From assembly GCA_963718775.1 (NCBI GenBank), contig OY970377.1:2232001-2296000 (forward strand): DNA of 64,000 nt, in the 5' to 3' direction. The notes under the pieces were generated by a model, which was given only the letters and a program-made list of their open reading frames with translations, was not told the origin of the DNA and did no database searches. The first letter of the stretch is position 1; each line of letters starts with the position of its first letter. The translations under genes were made by a program, and so were the position numbers. Source of the DNA: VRUE01 sp963718775 (GTDB lineage: Bacteria > Actinomycetota > Thermoleophilia > Solirubrobacterales > 70-9). Of the stretch, positions 1-8,383 are shown piece after piece.

Positions 1-1
1 C

Positions 2-925
2 GCCATCGTGGTCGGCTGCGGGCGTCGCGAGGAGCCGCTGGCGGAGACGGCCGAGCTGGCCGCCGGCCTGGCGGGCTCCTTCGAGCACGAGGCGATGGAC
101 ATCCGCGACGAGGAGGCGGTCGACCGCTTCTTCGACGGTGTGCTCGAGCGCCACGGGCGGCTCGACGTGCTGGTCAACAACGCCGGCGGTCAGTTCCTCG
201 CCCCGGCGGAGACGATCACGCCGAAAGGCTTCCGCACGGTGATCGAGCTCAACGTGCAGGGGACCTGGCTGATGACCCACGCGGCGGCGACCAAGGCCTT
301 CATCCCGCAGGGCGGCGGCAAGGTGCTCAGCGTCACCCTCTCGCCGCACCACGGCATGCCGGGGATGGTCCACTCCGGCGCCGCTCGCGCCGCGGTCGAG
401 AACATGATGCGGACGCTGGCGGTCGAGTGGGCGCGCTTCGGGATCAAGACCTGCGCCCTCGCCGCCGGCCAGTTCGCCACCGAGACGCTGCTGACCAAGT
501 ATCCGCAGGTGGTCGTCGACAACCTCGAGCGCTCGATCCCGATCGGCCGCGCCGGCCGCGCCGAGGAGATGGCCTGGCTGGTCGCCTACCTGGCCTCGCC
601 GGCCGGCGACTTCTTCTCCGGCACGACGATCACGATCGACGGCGCCCGCGACAACTGGGCCGGCCCCTGGCCACCGGAAGCGATCGCCAGCGAGTCCGGC
701 GACCCGGTCGCCGAGGAGCGCCGTCCGAAGAGCCTAGCGCGGCTGCTCGAGGATGACGAGCGGGATTTCCCGCCCCTTGCTGCGGGCGGCGTAGTCTTCG
801 TAGCCGCCGTAGGCCTTGACCGCCATCGGCCAGAGGCGCTCGCGCTCCTCGGGGTTGGCGACGCGAGCGTGGACCGCTCGCCGCTCGGAGCGCGATCTGA
901 ACGGTCGTGTCCGGATTGGCCTTGA
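2..925 (+). CDS. SDR-family oxidoreductase, 5' partial
   Basis: This is a short-chain dehydrogenase/reductase whose first residues, including the glycine-rich NAD(P) motif, lie left of the window. The frame is open from base 2. Visible family marks are the VNNAGG motif after the fourth strand, an SVT...HSGAARAAVEN segment in the place of the catalytic Ser...Tyr-x3-Lys region, and a C-terminal FSGTTITIDGARDNW typical of SDRs. The usual Tyr-x-x-x-Lys is not clear (SGAARAAVEN), so catalysis may be atypical, as in enoyl-CoA reductase-like members. Recognisable protein ends near base 730 (EERRPKS). The last ~60 codons are antisense to the DDN-family gene, and a TAG lies one frame over at 735-737, so a small indel may have removed the natural stop. 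Confidence 0.75.
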   Translation, partial: AIVVGCGRREEPLAETAELAAGLAGSFEHEAMDIRDEEAVDRFFDGVLERHGRLDVLVNNAGGQFLAPAETITPKGFRTVIELNVQGTWLMTHAAATKAFIPQGGGKVLSVTLSPHHGMPGMVHSGAARAAVENMMRTLAVEWARFGIKTCALAAGQFATETLLTKYPQVVVDNLERSIPIGRAGRAEEMAWLVAYLASPAGDFFSGTTITIDGARDNWAGPWPPEAIASESGDPVAEERRPKSLARLLEDDERDFPPLAAGGVVFVAAVGLDRHRPEALALLGVGDASVDRSPLGARSERSCPDWP

Positions 926-1172
926 GGTTGTAGAACCAGGCCGGGTTCTTGGGGAAGCCACCCTTGGAGGCGACGATGACGACGTTCTCGCCATCCTCGA
1001 CGTAGAGCAGGGGCGAGGTTCGCTTGGTGCCGCTCTTGGCTCCGACGTGGTCGAGCAGCAGCATCTTGCCGGGCCCTCCCGGCACCCTGTGCCCGAGGCG
1101 CCCTCCGGTTGCCCGGTAGAGCGCCGTGTGCAGGCCCATGAAGCGACGGAGGGCAGGCCAGGTCCTGTCCAC
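734..1172 (-). CDS. DDN-type nitroreductase family protein (frameshifted)
   Basis: This looks like a deazaflavin (F420)-dependent nitroreductase/quinone-reductase family protein of ~145 aa. The N-terminal part reads MGLHTALYRATGGRLGHRVP, then LLLDHVGAKSGTKRTSPLLY and GGFPKNPAWFYNLKANPD, the hallmarks of the family. After TVQI, near base 885-895, the match jumps to another frame (ERRAVHARVANPEERERLW...ILEQPR), which ends at the stop at 734. I choose GTG at 1172 as start because it adds the usual short amphipathic N-terminus; ATG at 1139 is the alternative. The one-base break is either a sequence error or a recent mutation. It is convergent with the preceding SDR. Confidence 0.65.
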
Positions 1173-1219
1173 TACGTCGAGGTAGCGGGGTGGACGCCTG
1201 CCCTCTGTCGCCGCGGCGG

Positions 1220-2050
1220 TCAGGTGTACATCCCTCCGAACATGCCGCCGGTGACGTTGAGCACCTGGCCGTGCACGTAGTTCGCCAGTGGCGAAGCGAG
1301 GAAGAGGACCGGGCCCGAGGCCTCCTGTGGCGTGGCGGGGCGGCCGAGCGGGATGATCGCCGAGGCCATCGCCCGCATCTGCTCGGGGATGCCGAGCTCG
1401 ATCTTCTCGCCGCCCGGGGCGGTCATCTCGGCGCCCTCCTCCTTGGCGGCGGTGAGGCGGGTTTCGACGAAGCCGAAGGCGACGGCGTTGACGTTGATCT
1501 TGAACTGGCCCCACTCCTTGGCCAGCGTTTTGGTCAGGCCGACGACGGCCATCTTCGCCGCCGAGTAGTTGACCTGGCCGGCGTTGCCCATCGTGCCCGA
1601 GGTCGAGGAGATGTTGATCAGCTTGCGGAAGACCTCTTTGTCTTCGCCGCGCTCGGCCTTGGCGGCCTCGCGCCAGTGGGGGGCGAGAGCGCGAGCGACG
1701 CGGAACGGCACGACGGTGTGGATGTCGATCATCGCCTGAAACTGCTCGTCGGTCATCTTGTGGGCGACGCCGTCCCAGGTGTAGCCGGCGTTGTTGACGA
1801 CGATGTCGACGGCGCCGAAGGCGTCGACCCCGGCGGCGACGAGCTTGTCGGCGGCGTCGGGCTGGGTCAGGTCGCCGGCGTGGACGGCGGTCTCGCCGTC
1901 GATCTCGCCCGCTGCCTGCTCGGCGACGTCGGCGTCGAGGTCGTTGATCAGTACCTTGGCGCCCTCGCTGGCGAACAGCTCGGCGGTTGCCCGGCCGATT
2001 CCGCGCGCCGACCCGGTGACGATCGCCGCTTTCCCATCAAGAAGTCCCAT
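1220..2050 (-). CDS. FabG-like short-chain dehydrogenase/reductase
   Basis: This is a 276-aa classical SDR. It shows the cofactor motif TGSARGIG near residue 12, NDLD after strand 2 (an acidic residue favouring NAD), VVNNAG near residue 86, and the catalytic set Ser (INISSTSGT) with Tyr-x3-Lys (YSAAK). The C-terminus ends in the common pattern GQVLNVTGG. It resembles 3-oxoacyl-ACP/3-hydroxyacyl-CoA dehydrogenases, with a ~15-aa insertion around EAAKAERGEDKEV. A 14-bp palindrome (2116-2129) sits 66 bp upstream and matches the site in front of the nitrilase-TetR operon, so it is likely repressed by that TetR. The substrate is not determinable from sequence. Confidence 0.9.
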   Translation of the reverse strand: MGLLDGKAAIVTGSARGIGRATAELFASEGAKVLINDLDADVAEQAAGEIDGETAVHAGDLTQPDAADKLVAAGVDAFGAVDIVVNNAGYTWDGVAHKMTDEQFQAMIDIHTVVPFRVARALAPHWREAAKAERGEDKEVFRKLINISSTSGTMGNAGQVNYSAAKMAVVGLTKTLAKEWGQFKINVNAVAFGFVETRLTAAKEEGAEMTAPGGEKIELGIPEQMRAMASAIIPLGRPATPQEASGPVLFLASPLANYVHGQVLNVTGGMFGGMYT

Positions 2051-2115
2051 CAGTCTGCGTTCTCCTTATCGGTTCGTGAAGTCGGCTCGGGAGGCTATCT
2101 GGAATGAACGCTGGC

Positions 2116-2129
2116 TGACTGGCCAGTCG
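2116..2129. promoter_or_regulatory. Palindromic TetR-type operator, copy 1
   Basis: The sequence TGACTG-GC-CAGTCG is a 6-2-6 inverted repeat with one mismatched outer base. It lies between the GNAT stop and the start of the FabG-like SDR, in that gene's promoter region. It is nearly identical to the sites at 17705-17718 and 52957-52970. Binding by the TetR at 18564 is inferred. Confidence 0.55.
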
Positions 2130-2150
2130 GTTCTCGACTCGTAGCGCCGC

Positions 2151-2931
2151 TCAGGCCGGTGCTGACATGAAGAGCCGGTAGTCGAAGACCGTTTCGTAGC
2201 CCATCGCCTCGTAGATCGGCTTGCCCATCGGCGATGCCTGCAAGGAGGCGATGTCCGCGCCCAGGTCGAAGCCGGCGTTGGTCGCGGCGACGGTCACCGC
2301 TCGCCCGAGCCCCTTGCCACGCGCCTGCTCGAGGCTGCCGACCCAGTAGACGCCGGCGACGCCGTGGTTGACGATCGTCATCGCGATGCTGACCGGGTCG
2401 CCGTCGAGGTAGGCGATGAAGGCGACGACGTTCGTCGGCGAGCAGGCCGCGGTGGTCGGTGTAGCCACGGAAGACTTCGGCCGGGAAGCCGAGGCTCGCG
2501 TAGGAGGCGGCGGCGATGTGCCAGTAGTCGTCGGCTTGCTCGCTGGTTGTCAGCCGCCGCAGCTCCGTTCCGGCTGGCAGAGGTTGCGGCTCGACGGGCG
2601 CTTGCAAGGTCATCTCCGGCATCGCGTAGACCTCCTCGAGACCGGCCTGCTCGGCGGCTGCGACCAGGTCCCTGTCCTCGGCCTCGTCTCCACGCAGCCA
2701 GATGCTGAATCCCCGCTCTCGCCTCGCGAAGAAGTTCTTGGCTCGGGCGATGAACTCGCCGGCGTCAAGACTGTCGTCGCTGCGGAAGGCCGCGTTCGAG
2801 ATTGCCGGATGGGCAGAGCTGCCGGCGCCGAAGGTCCAGCCCTGACCGACCTCTATTGCGGCGTCGGGATCGAGTTCGAACAGTTGCCGCGAGCTGTCGA
2901 TCAGGTTGAGGTGGAGTCGTTGGTCGGCCAA
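2151..2931 (-). CDS. GNAT-family N-acetyltransferase (frameshifted)
   Basis: This is an acetyltransferase of about 260 aa read in two frames. The first part (from TTG 2931, LADQRLHLNLIDS) runs through EVFRGYTDH. Near bases 2430-2455 the reading changes frame and continues NVVAFIAYLDGDPVSIAMT, then the acetyl-CoA-binding loop QARGKGLGRAVT and GMGYETVFDYRLF-like strand 6 (YEAMGYETVFDYRLFMS). The TTG start is two bases after the stop of the VOC gene, implying co-transcription. The break is probably a one-base indel, as in its neighbours. Acceptor substrate unknown. Confidence 0.65.
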
Positions 2932-2933
2932 GG

Positions 2934-3353
2934 TCAGCTCAGTCTGACGCCGCCGTCCTCGGTGACGGTCCAGTGCGGGTTGTGGGCGACCTCCCAGGGA
3001 TGGCCGTCCGGATCGATGAAGAGCCCGCTGTAGCCGCCCCAGAAGGTCTCCGCCGGCTCGCGACCAATCGTGGCGCCGGCGTTGCGGGCTTCCTCGATTA
3101 CCGCGTCGACCTCCTCCGGCGAGCCGAAGTTGAGCGCCAGGGTGATGCCACCCCAGCCGCCGAGTCCGCGACGCTGCTGTCCTCGGCCAGCCTCGCTCGG
3201 TCCCAGAGCGCGACGACCATCTCACCGGCTTGGAAGAAGACGACGTCGTCCTCTGGCCCGGCGCCCGTCTTGCCAGCTCAGCGCTTCGTAGAAGCGGCGC
3301 GCCCGCCCAAGATCGCTCACCCCCAGGGTGATCAGGCTGACGCGCTGCTTCAC
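2934..3353 (-). CDS. VOC/glyoxalase-like protein (two frameshifts)
   Basis: This is a vicinal-oxygen-chelate protein of ~139 aa recovered by joining three frames. The start is GTG 3353 (VKQRVSLITLGVSDLGRARRF), typical of glyoxalase/bleomycin-resistance-like proteins. Near 3265 the frame changes to PEDDVVFFQAGEMVVALWDR, and near 3165 it changes again to GGWGGITLALNFGSPEEVD ... GGYSGLFIDPDGHPWEVAHN, a classical VOC C-terminus ending at the stop at 2934. Two indels in 420 bp make this the most damaged gene in the window. It starts seven bases after the DUF4234 stop and runs into the GNAT gene. Confidence 0.65.
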
Positions 3354-3360
3354 GACTAAC

Positions 3361-3884
3361 TCAGGCGGTTGGGCCGGCCGGCGGCGGGTCCGTCGCTGGC
3401 GGCTCGGGGGTCGTCTGGGGCTGCTCGGGCAGCGGCGGTGGCATCTGGTCCGAGGGGCCGGTGGCGCCGGCTGTCCCTCGAGCGGGTCTGCCTCCGCCTG
3501 CCAGACCTTGTTGAGCTCCACCTGTATGTAGGCCCAGAGCGCCGGGGCGATGAAGACGTAGAGCAGGATCGCGATCCAGCCGTTGAGCGGCTCCTGCCCG
3601 GCGAGCCGGGAGGCGCCCATCGCGCGCTTGGTCCCGCGCCAGTAGGTGATCAGCGCCGGGATGATGATGATCCCGCCGGGGAAGAGCGCCAGCACCGAGT
3701 TGGTCGGGTTCTGCCCCAGGTCGTAGCCCTTGGCTTTGCCGTAGTCGCGAAGCTCGCGGTTGATTCGGTACCACCAGACGAGGTGATAGATGCCGAGCGT
3801 GATGATCGGCAGCAGTGCCGCCGCCCACGGACTGCGGATCTTGACGCGGTCCTGATTCCCTCGGAGTTGCATTTCGTACGCCAT
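3361..3884 (-). CDS. DUF4234-like membrane protein (frameshifted)
   Basis: This is a small membrane protein of ~174 aa. The N-terminus VKIRSPWAAALLPIITLGIY followed by HLVWWYRINRELRDYG is the DUF4234 signature, with three hydrophobic segments (WAAALLPIITLGIYHLVWW, VLALFPGGIIIIPALITYW, GWIAILLYVFIAPALWAYI). After EADPLEGQP the frame shifts near 3455-3470 into a proline/threonine-rich tail that stops at 3361. Without the shift the frame runs on into the VOC gene. Function unknown; it is probably an inner-membrane protein. Confidence 0.7.
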
Positions 3885-3978
3885 CTAACCCCTCATTTCT
3901 CCCTGCCGAAAAATCGGTCGGGGAGACCCTACTCGACGCTTCGAAGACCGCAAACTGCGTACGGCTAGAGCGTCTCGC

Positions 3979-4437
3979 CTACGGTCGAGCGGCGATCGCG
4001 GCCAGATCCTTCGGCCTGAGCAGGGCGACCAGTGTGCCGCCGTCGACGATCGCCAAGCCGCCCTTGCGCAGTTTCACGTTGGCGCCGGTGAGGCGGCCGA
4101 CCTCGCCCGAGAAGTCGGGCTCGTGGCCGACGAGCAGGGTGTTGCCGCGCCCAGCGGTTAGGGCCAGTGAGTCGAAGGGCCCGCCACGCAGCTCCTCGAC
4201 GATCTCCGGCTCGGCGCCGAGCGCACGGCAGGCCAACCGAGCCGTGTCCGCTGCGCGCACCTTGGGGCTCGCCAGGCAAGCGTCGATCTCCACTCCAAGC
4301 GCGGCCAGCGCCTGTCCGGCAGCCTCAGCCTGCCGCTCACCCTTCTCGGTCAGCCGCCGCGCCGCGTCGTCGCCCGTTCCGTCCTCGGCGTCGCCATGTC
4401 TGAGTAGGTAGATCACGAATCTGGTCACCGTACCCAC
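3979..4437 (-). CDS. sixA: SixA-like phosphohistidine phosphatase
   Basis: This is a 152-aa histidine-phosphatase superfamily protein. It begins with the phosphate-pocket motif LLRHGDAE, carries ASPKVRAADTA (Arg of the pocket) and LLVGHEPDFS, the second catalytic His. This compact arrangement, without the cap of phosphoglycerate mutases, matches SixA, which in E. coli acts on phosphohistidine in signalling/PTS proteins. GTG 4437 is the longest start; GTG 4428 or 4416 would give the usual short N-terminus. It is monocistronic here and divergent from the gene at 4564. Confidence 0.85.
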   Translation of the reverse strand: MGTVTRFVIYLLRHGDAEDGTGDDAARRLTEKGERQAEAAGQALAALGVEIDACLASPKVRAADTARLACRALGAEPEIVEELRGGPFDSLALTAGRGNTLLVGHEPDFSGEVGRLTGANVKLRKGGLAIVDGGTLVALLRPKDLAAIAARP

Positions 4438-4563
4438 TATGTGCAGGCTCTATCGCGGCCAGGCGAGATCGCAATGGTACGTCTCAGGTACTCGTCGATC
4501 GAACCCAATACGCTCCCAGCATTTGGCGCCACGTGAACGGGTGACTTTCGACTTGAGGACATC

Positions 4564-5190
4564 GTGACGCTCAGCCTGCTCGCTGCCTGGTCAGTAGAAG
4601 ACTGGAAGAACACCAGCGACATTGCCTCCAATGTGATCACTGCCGGCGCGGTGATCGCCGGCGCTGTCTGGGCCTACTGGCGCTTCGTGCGCGAGCGGAC
4701 CCGCTGGCCGCGGGCGGAGGTTGAGCTGGTATTCGAGGAGCGAGTGCTCGACGCGAAAACACTGTTCCTCAATGTCGTGGTCAAGGTCAAGAACGAGGGC
4801 CGTGGGCGGATGGACCTCTCGGAATTGCGGGTTGACGTCTACAAGGTCCGCCCGCTCGGCGAGGAGATGCGCAAGGCGATCGACTGCGGCAGTGAGTTCG
4901 AAGCGGGAGCGGTTGAGGCGACCTGGCCGCTACTCGACCAACACATAAAGGACTGCAGCGGCGGCAAAGCCGAGCTCGAGCCCGGCGAAACGGGCGAGTT
5001 CGTCTTCGACTTCTTTCTTGACCCCGGCGTCGAGACCGTCTCGGTCTACGCCTACCTCGCGAATGTGACCAAGTCCAAGCACGGGAGATGGCGCTGGAGC
5101 GAGCCCCGCAAGCTCGGCTGGCCGTTGACCCGTCTGCACGACATCGAAACCAAGCATGAGAATGGCTTTTGGGCAGCATTGCTCGGTTAG
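4564..5190 (+). CDS. Hypothetical membrane-anchored protein
   Basis: This is a 208-aa protein that I do not recognise. Residues ~20-45 (ASNVITAGAVIAGAVWAYW) form one transmembrane helix followed by basic residues, giving a cytoplasmic or periplasmic domain of ~160 aa rich in beta-prone sequence (VELVFEERVLDAKTLFLNVV...), resembling an Ig-like fold. It starts at GTG 4564. It is the first of three small plus-strand genes with short gaps (9 and 8 bp) that probably form one transcript. Confidence 0.65.
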   Translation: MTLSLLAAWSVEDWKNTSDIASNVITAGAVIAGAVWAYWRFVRERTRWPRAEVELVFEERVLDAKTLFLNVVVKVKNEGRGRMDLSELRVDVYKVRPLGEEMRKAIDCGSEFEAGAVEATWPLLDQHIKDCSGGKAELEPGETGEFVFDFFLDPGVETVSVYAYLANVTKSKHGRWRWSEPRKLGWPLTRLHDIETKHENGFWAALLG

Positions 5191-5198
5191 GAGGCGCA

Positions 5199-5405
5199 GT
5201 GACGGAAGTAAAGAACCGCAAAGGCAGTAAGGGCTCCGCTGGCGAGGGCGACCGTAGGGATCGCGGGGTCAAGGAGTCCGGCCCCAGTATCCCCTCGCCG
5301 GGTTTCGGTATCCCCGCCGAGCACTACCAGCAGGTCCCCCGACCCAACCCGACCAAAGGGAGCGGCAAACGGGGTGGCGGCAAGAGCGAGAAGGACGGCG
5401 AGTAA
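5199..5405 (+). CDS. Small charged hypothetical protein
   Basis: This is a 68-aa low-complexity protein rich in Lys, Gly and Ser (TEVKNRKGSKGSAGEGD; C-terminal GSGKRGGGKSEKDGE) with a short apolar centre (IPSPGFGIPAEHYQQ). The start GTG 5199 is fixed by an AGGAGG Shine-Dalgarno at 5189-5194. It is probably disordered. Function unknown; it follows the membrane protein by 8 bp. Confidence 0.5.
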   Translation: MTEVKNRKGSKGSAGEGDRRDRGVKESGPSIPSPGFGIPAEHYQQVPRPNPTKGSGKRGGGKSEKDGE

Positions 5406-5413
5406 GTCAGCCG

Positions 5414-5623
5414 ATGGCTTCGCGACAGACTGACTATGTCGGGCGTGCGGCAGAGATCGTAGAGCGCCGCCTGCTCGAGCTCGATGTCGAGATCGAGCGC
5501 CTGCAGATCGTCGCGGGCCGGCTCGCCCAACAGCCCCCGCGCCCGGATCCAAAGCAGCCAGCCAAGCCGCGCCCAAAAACGAGACGATCCCGGCGCAAGC
5601 GGCGAGGCCGCGTGTTCGCTTGA
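5414..5623 (+). CDS. Small coiled-coil hypothetical protein
   Basis: This is a 69-aa protein with an N-terminal amphipathic helix (VGRAAEIVERRLLELDVEIE) likely to form a coiled coil, then a Pro-rich linker and a strongly basic tail (KTRRSRRKRRGRV). The basic tail suggests nucleic-acid or membrane contact. It follows the 68-aa gene after 8 bp. No family recognised. Confidence 0.45.
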   Translation: MASRQTDYVGRAAEIVERRLLELDVEIERLQIVAGRLAQQPPRPDPKQPAKPRPKTRRSRRKRRGRVFA

Positions 5624-5637
5624 GCGAGTCGGAGTCT

Positions 5638-6816
5638 TTACAACCCCATCAGCTTGCCGAGGATCTCCTTCATGACCTCGTCGGTGCCGCCGCCGATTGG
5701 GCCTAGGCGGGCGTCGCGGACGGCTCGCTCTATGCCGTACTCGCGCATGTAGCCGTAGCCGCCGTGGATTTGGAGGCACTGGTCGGCGATCTCGAGGACG
5801 GCGCGCTGGGTGACGAGCTTGGCCATCGTCACCTCTTTGATGCAGTCGTGGCCCTCGTGGAAGAGGCGCAGGGAGTTGTAGGTGATGGCGCGGGAGGCCT
5901 CGGCCTTGGTCGCCATCTCAGCGACGTGGTGGCGGATCGCCTGGAACTTGCCTATGGGGCGGCCGAAGGCTTCGCGCTCGAGGGCGTAGTCGACGGTGAG
6001 CTCGATCAGGCGCTGCATCGCCCCGACGGCGCCGATCGCCATCAGCAGCCGCTCCCAGGCGAAGTTGGCCATGATCAGCTTGAAGCCCTCGTTTTCCTCG
6101 CCGAGCAGGTTCTCGTCGGGTACCTCGACGTCGGTGAAGGCAAGCTCTCCCGTGTCGGATGAGTGCCAGCCCATCTTCTCCAGCTTCTGCGCCACCTCGT
6201 AGCCGGGCATCTCGCGCTCGAGGACGAGGAAGGAGATGCCGCCGTGGCCGCCCTCTTTGGTCGTCTTCACCGCGCAGACGAGGAAGTCGGCGCGCACCCC
6301 GTTGGTGATGAAGGTCTTGGAGCCGTTGACGACGTAGCCGCCGTCGACCTTCTCGGCGAAGGTCGAAATGCCGGCGACGTCGGAGCCGGCGCCGGGCTCG
6401 GTGATCCCCAGCGCGCCGATCTTCTCGCCGGCGATGCCCGGGACGAGCCAGCGTTGCTTCTGCTCCTCGGTGCCGAAGTTGAAGATCGGCGGCATCGCGA
6501 TCGAGGCGTGGGCGTTGAGCCCGGCGGCGACGCCGCCGGAGCCACCGCTGCGGGCGAGCTCTTCGACCCAGATCGCGTCGTGCAGGTGGGTGCCGCCTTG
6601 GCCGCCAAGCTCCTCCGGGAACTTCAGCCCGAGGAAGCCGAGCTCAGCGCAACGCTTGTAGAGCTCACGGGGGAATTCCCGCGCCTCCTCCCACTCGTCG
6701 ACGTTGGGCGCGATCTCTTTCGAGACGAAGCGGCGGACGGTCTCGCGCAGCTCCTCGTGCTCCTCGCCGAAGGGCGGGATGAGGGCACGCTGTCCTGTGT
6801 CCTTGATGACTGACAT
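5638..6816 (-). CDS. Acyl-CoA dehydrogenase
   Basis: This is a 392-aa flavin acyl-CoA dehydrogenase of standard length. It shows the FAD/substrate signature GALGITEPGAGSDVAGIST, the second signature segment QCLQIHGGYGYMREYGIERA, and C-terminal GTDEVMKEI. The medium-chain-type catalytic Glu position reads GGGT here (no Glu). WERLL near residue 255 supplies a Glu at the isovaleryl/long-chain-type position, so a branched- or long-chain substrate is plausible. It forms FADH2 that must pass to ETF. It is the outer member of the CoA-ester cluster and lies 3' of the second acyl-CoA dehydrogenase on the same strand. Confidence 0.92.
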   Translation of the reverse strand: MSVIKDTGQRALIPPFGEEHEELRETVRRFVSKEIAPNVDEWEEAREFPRELYKRCAELGFLGLKFPEELGGQGGTHLHDAIWVEELARSGGSGGVAAGLNAHASIAMPPIFNFGTEEQKQRWLVPGIAGEKIGALGITEPGAGSDVAGISTFAEKVDGGYVVNGSKTFITNGVRADFLVCAVKTTKEGGHGGISFLVLEREMPGYEVAQKLEKMGWHSSDTGELAFTDVEVPDENLLGEENEGFKLIMANFAWERLLMAIGAVGAMQRLIELTVDYALEREAFGRPIGKFQAIRHHVAEMATKAEASRAITYNSLRLFHEGHDCIKEVTMAKLVTQRAVLEIADQCLQIHGGYGYMREYGIERAVRDARLGPIGGGTDEVMKEILGKLMGL

Positions 6817-6868
6817 TCGTTACACTCGAAGCGTGTTGTCTGCGTTGCTGATTGGTAGCGTCGTGGGC

Positions 6869-7048
6869 ATGGAGCGAACTATGTGGACTGACGAGCGACT
6901 CGACGACCTGGCACGCAAAGTGGATGCGGGATTTGAGCGCGTCGATCGGGACATCAGAGATCTTCGGATGCTCATGTTCCAGCTTTGGGGCGCGACGATG
7001 CTCGGCATCTTCGCCACCATCGGCACGGTCATCGCCACCAACGCCTGA
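6869..7048 (+). CDS. Small membrane protein with coiled-coil head
   Basis: This is a 59-aa ORF: acidic/basic helix (WTDERLDDLARKVDAGFERV) followed by one transmembrane segment (LWGATMLGIFATIGTVIAT). This head-plus-anchor architecture is common among small actinobacterial membrane proteins. The start ATG 6869 is the one that removes the part antisense to the acyl-CoA dehydrogenase; there is no convincing Shine-Dalgarno. It lies alone between two minus-strand acyl-CoA dehydrogenases. Confidence 0.5.
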   Translation: MERTMWTDERLDDLARKVDAGFERVDRDIRDLRMLMFQLWGATMLGIFATIGTVIATNA

Positions 7049-7056
7049 CCTGCCGA

Positions 7057-8274
7057 CTAGAGCCCGTAGCTCTTGCCGATCACGTCGAGCATGACCTCGT
7101 CGGTGCCGGCGCCGATGCGGTTGAGGCGAACGTCGCGGTAGGCCCGCTCGATCTCGTACTCCTTCATGTAGCCGTAGCCGCCGAGGATCTGGATGCACTC
7201 GTCGGCGACTTCACAGGCCATGCGGGAGGAGAAGAGCTTCGCCATCGTGATCTCGCGCACCGGGTACTCGCCGTTGCCGAAGCGCCACGCGGTCGCGTAG
7301 GTGAACTGCTTCGCCGCCTCGGTCTTGGTCGCCATCTCGGCGAACTTGTGGCGGATCGCCTGGAACTTGCCGATCGGGCGCCCGAAGGCTTCGCGCTCCT
7401 TGGCGTAGGTGAGGGTCTTCTCGATCATCCGTTCCGCCCCCGCGTGGGAGCCGGCGGCGGCGACGAGGCGCTCGCCCTGGAGCTCCCAGGCGATGTGGTA
7501 GAAGCCCTTGCCGACCTCGCCGAGCACGGCGCTGGCCGGGACGCGGACGTCTTCGAAGGCGAGCTCGCCGGTGTCGGAGGCGTGCATTCCCATCTTCTCC
7601 AGCTCGGCGGAGACAGTGAAGCCGGGAACCTTCTCGCCGTTCTCGTCGCGCAGGTCGACGATGAAGAGGGTGATGCCGGCGTGGCGCTCCTCGGGGTTGG
7701 TCTTGGCGACGAGGACGATGAAGTCGGCGCGCGGGCCGTTGGTGATGAACGTCTTGGAGCCGTTGATCACGTATTCGTCGCCGTCGAGGATCGCGCTGGT
7801 GCGGATGCCGGCGACGTCAGAGCCGGCGCCCGGCTCGGTGATCCCGAGGCAGCCGACCTTGTCGCCCTTGAGGCCGGGTTCGAGGTACTTCTTCTTCTGC
7901 TCCTCGGTGCCGAGCAGGTGGATCGGCGGCAGCACCATGTCGGTCTGCACCGCGAAGCCCATGTTGGTGCCGCCTGAGCCGGTGTAGCTCATGCACTCGG
8001 CGCGAACCAGCGAGTAGTAGTAGTCGCCACCCTGTCCGCCGTACTCCTCCGGGAAGCAGAGGCCGAGGAAGCCGAGCTCGCCGGCGCGCTTCATCTTCTC
8101 GGTCGGCCAGTAGGTGTTCTCCCACTCGTTGCGGTGCGGCCACATCTCCTTTTTGACCCAGGCCTCCATCGACTCGCGCAGGTCTTCGTGCTCCTGGTTG
8201 AAGATGAAGTTCTTGCTGCCGGCCTCGTGGTCGGGCTTGATGACTTTGGAGCCGTTGGTCGTCGCGGTCGCCAC
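7057..8274 (-). CDS. Acyl-CoA dehydrogenase
   Basis: This is a 405-aa acyl-CoA dehydrogenase paralogous to the one at 5638. The GTG start at 8274 is supported by a GAGGAGAG ribosome site; the open frame upstream is non-protein-like. Signatures are GCLGITEPGAGSDVAGIRTS, ECIQILGGYGYMKEYEIER and C-terminal GTDEVMLDVIG. As in its neighbour, the usual Glu before GTDE is replaced (GAGTDE), and a Glu in the helix WELQGERLVAAAG may substitute. It is transcribed divergently from the enoyl-CoA hydratase across a 110-bp region with a 32-bp dyad, so both are probably controlled together. Confidence 0.92.
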   Translation of the reverse strand: MATATTNGSKVIKPDHEAGSKNFIFNQEHEDLRESMEAWVKKEMWPHRNEWENTYWPTEKMKRAGELGFLGLCFPEEYGGQGGDYYYSLVRAECMSYTGSGGTNMGFAVQTDMVLPPIHLLGTEEQKKKYLEPGLKGDKVGCLGITEPGAGSDVAGIRTSAILDGDEYVINGSKTFITNGPRADFIVLVAKTNPEERHAGITLFIVDLRDENGEKVPGFTVSAELEKMGMHASDTGELAFEDVRVPASAVLGEVGKGFYHIAWELQGERLVAAAGSHAGAERMIEKTLTYAKEREAFGRPIGKFQAIRHKFAEMATKTEAAKQFTYATAWRFGNGEYPVREITMAKLFSSRMACEVADECIQILGGYGYMKEYEIERAYRDVRLNRIGAGTDEVMLDVIGKSYGL

Positions 8275-8330
8275 TGATCTCTCTCCTCGTTCGCAGTTCG
8301 TGATCGGGCGGCGTGGCCGCCAAAAAGACG

Positions 8331-8362
8331 GTGTCGACAGTAGCACTTCCTACTTTCGACAC
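8331..8362. promoter_or_regulatory. 32-bp nested dyad in divergent promoter
   Basis: Outer arms GTGTCGA (8331-8337) and TCGACAC (8356-8362) enclose inner arms GTAG and CTAC with symmetric two-base gaps and a six-base centre. The dyad lies between the divergent starts of the acyl-CoA dehydrogenase and the enoyl-CoA hydratase. On the minus strand it contains AAAGTAGGAA, shared in form with the repeat at the MerR gene (AAAGTAGGGA). Confidence 0.5.
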
Positions 8363-8383
8363 GGTTCGGCTATGGTCCCGCCG

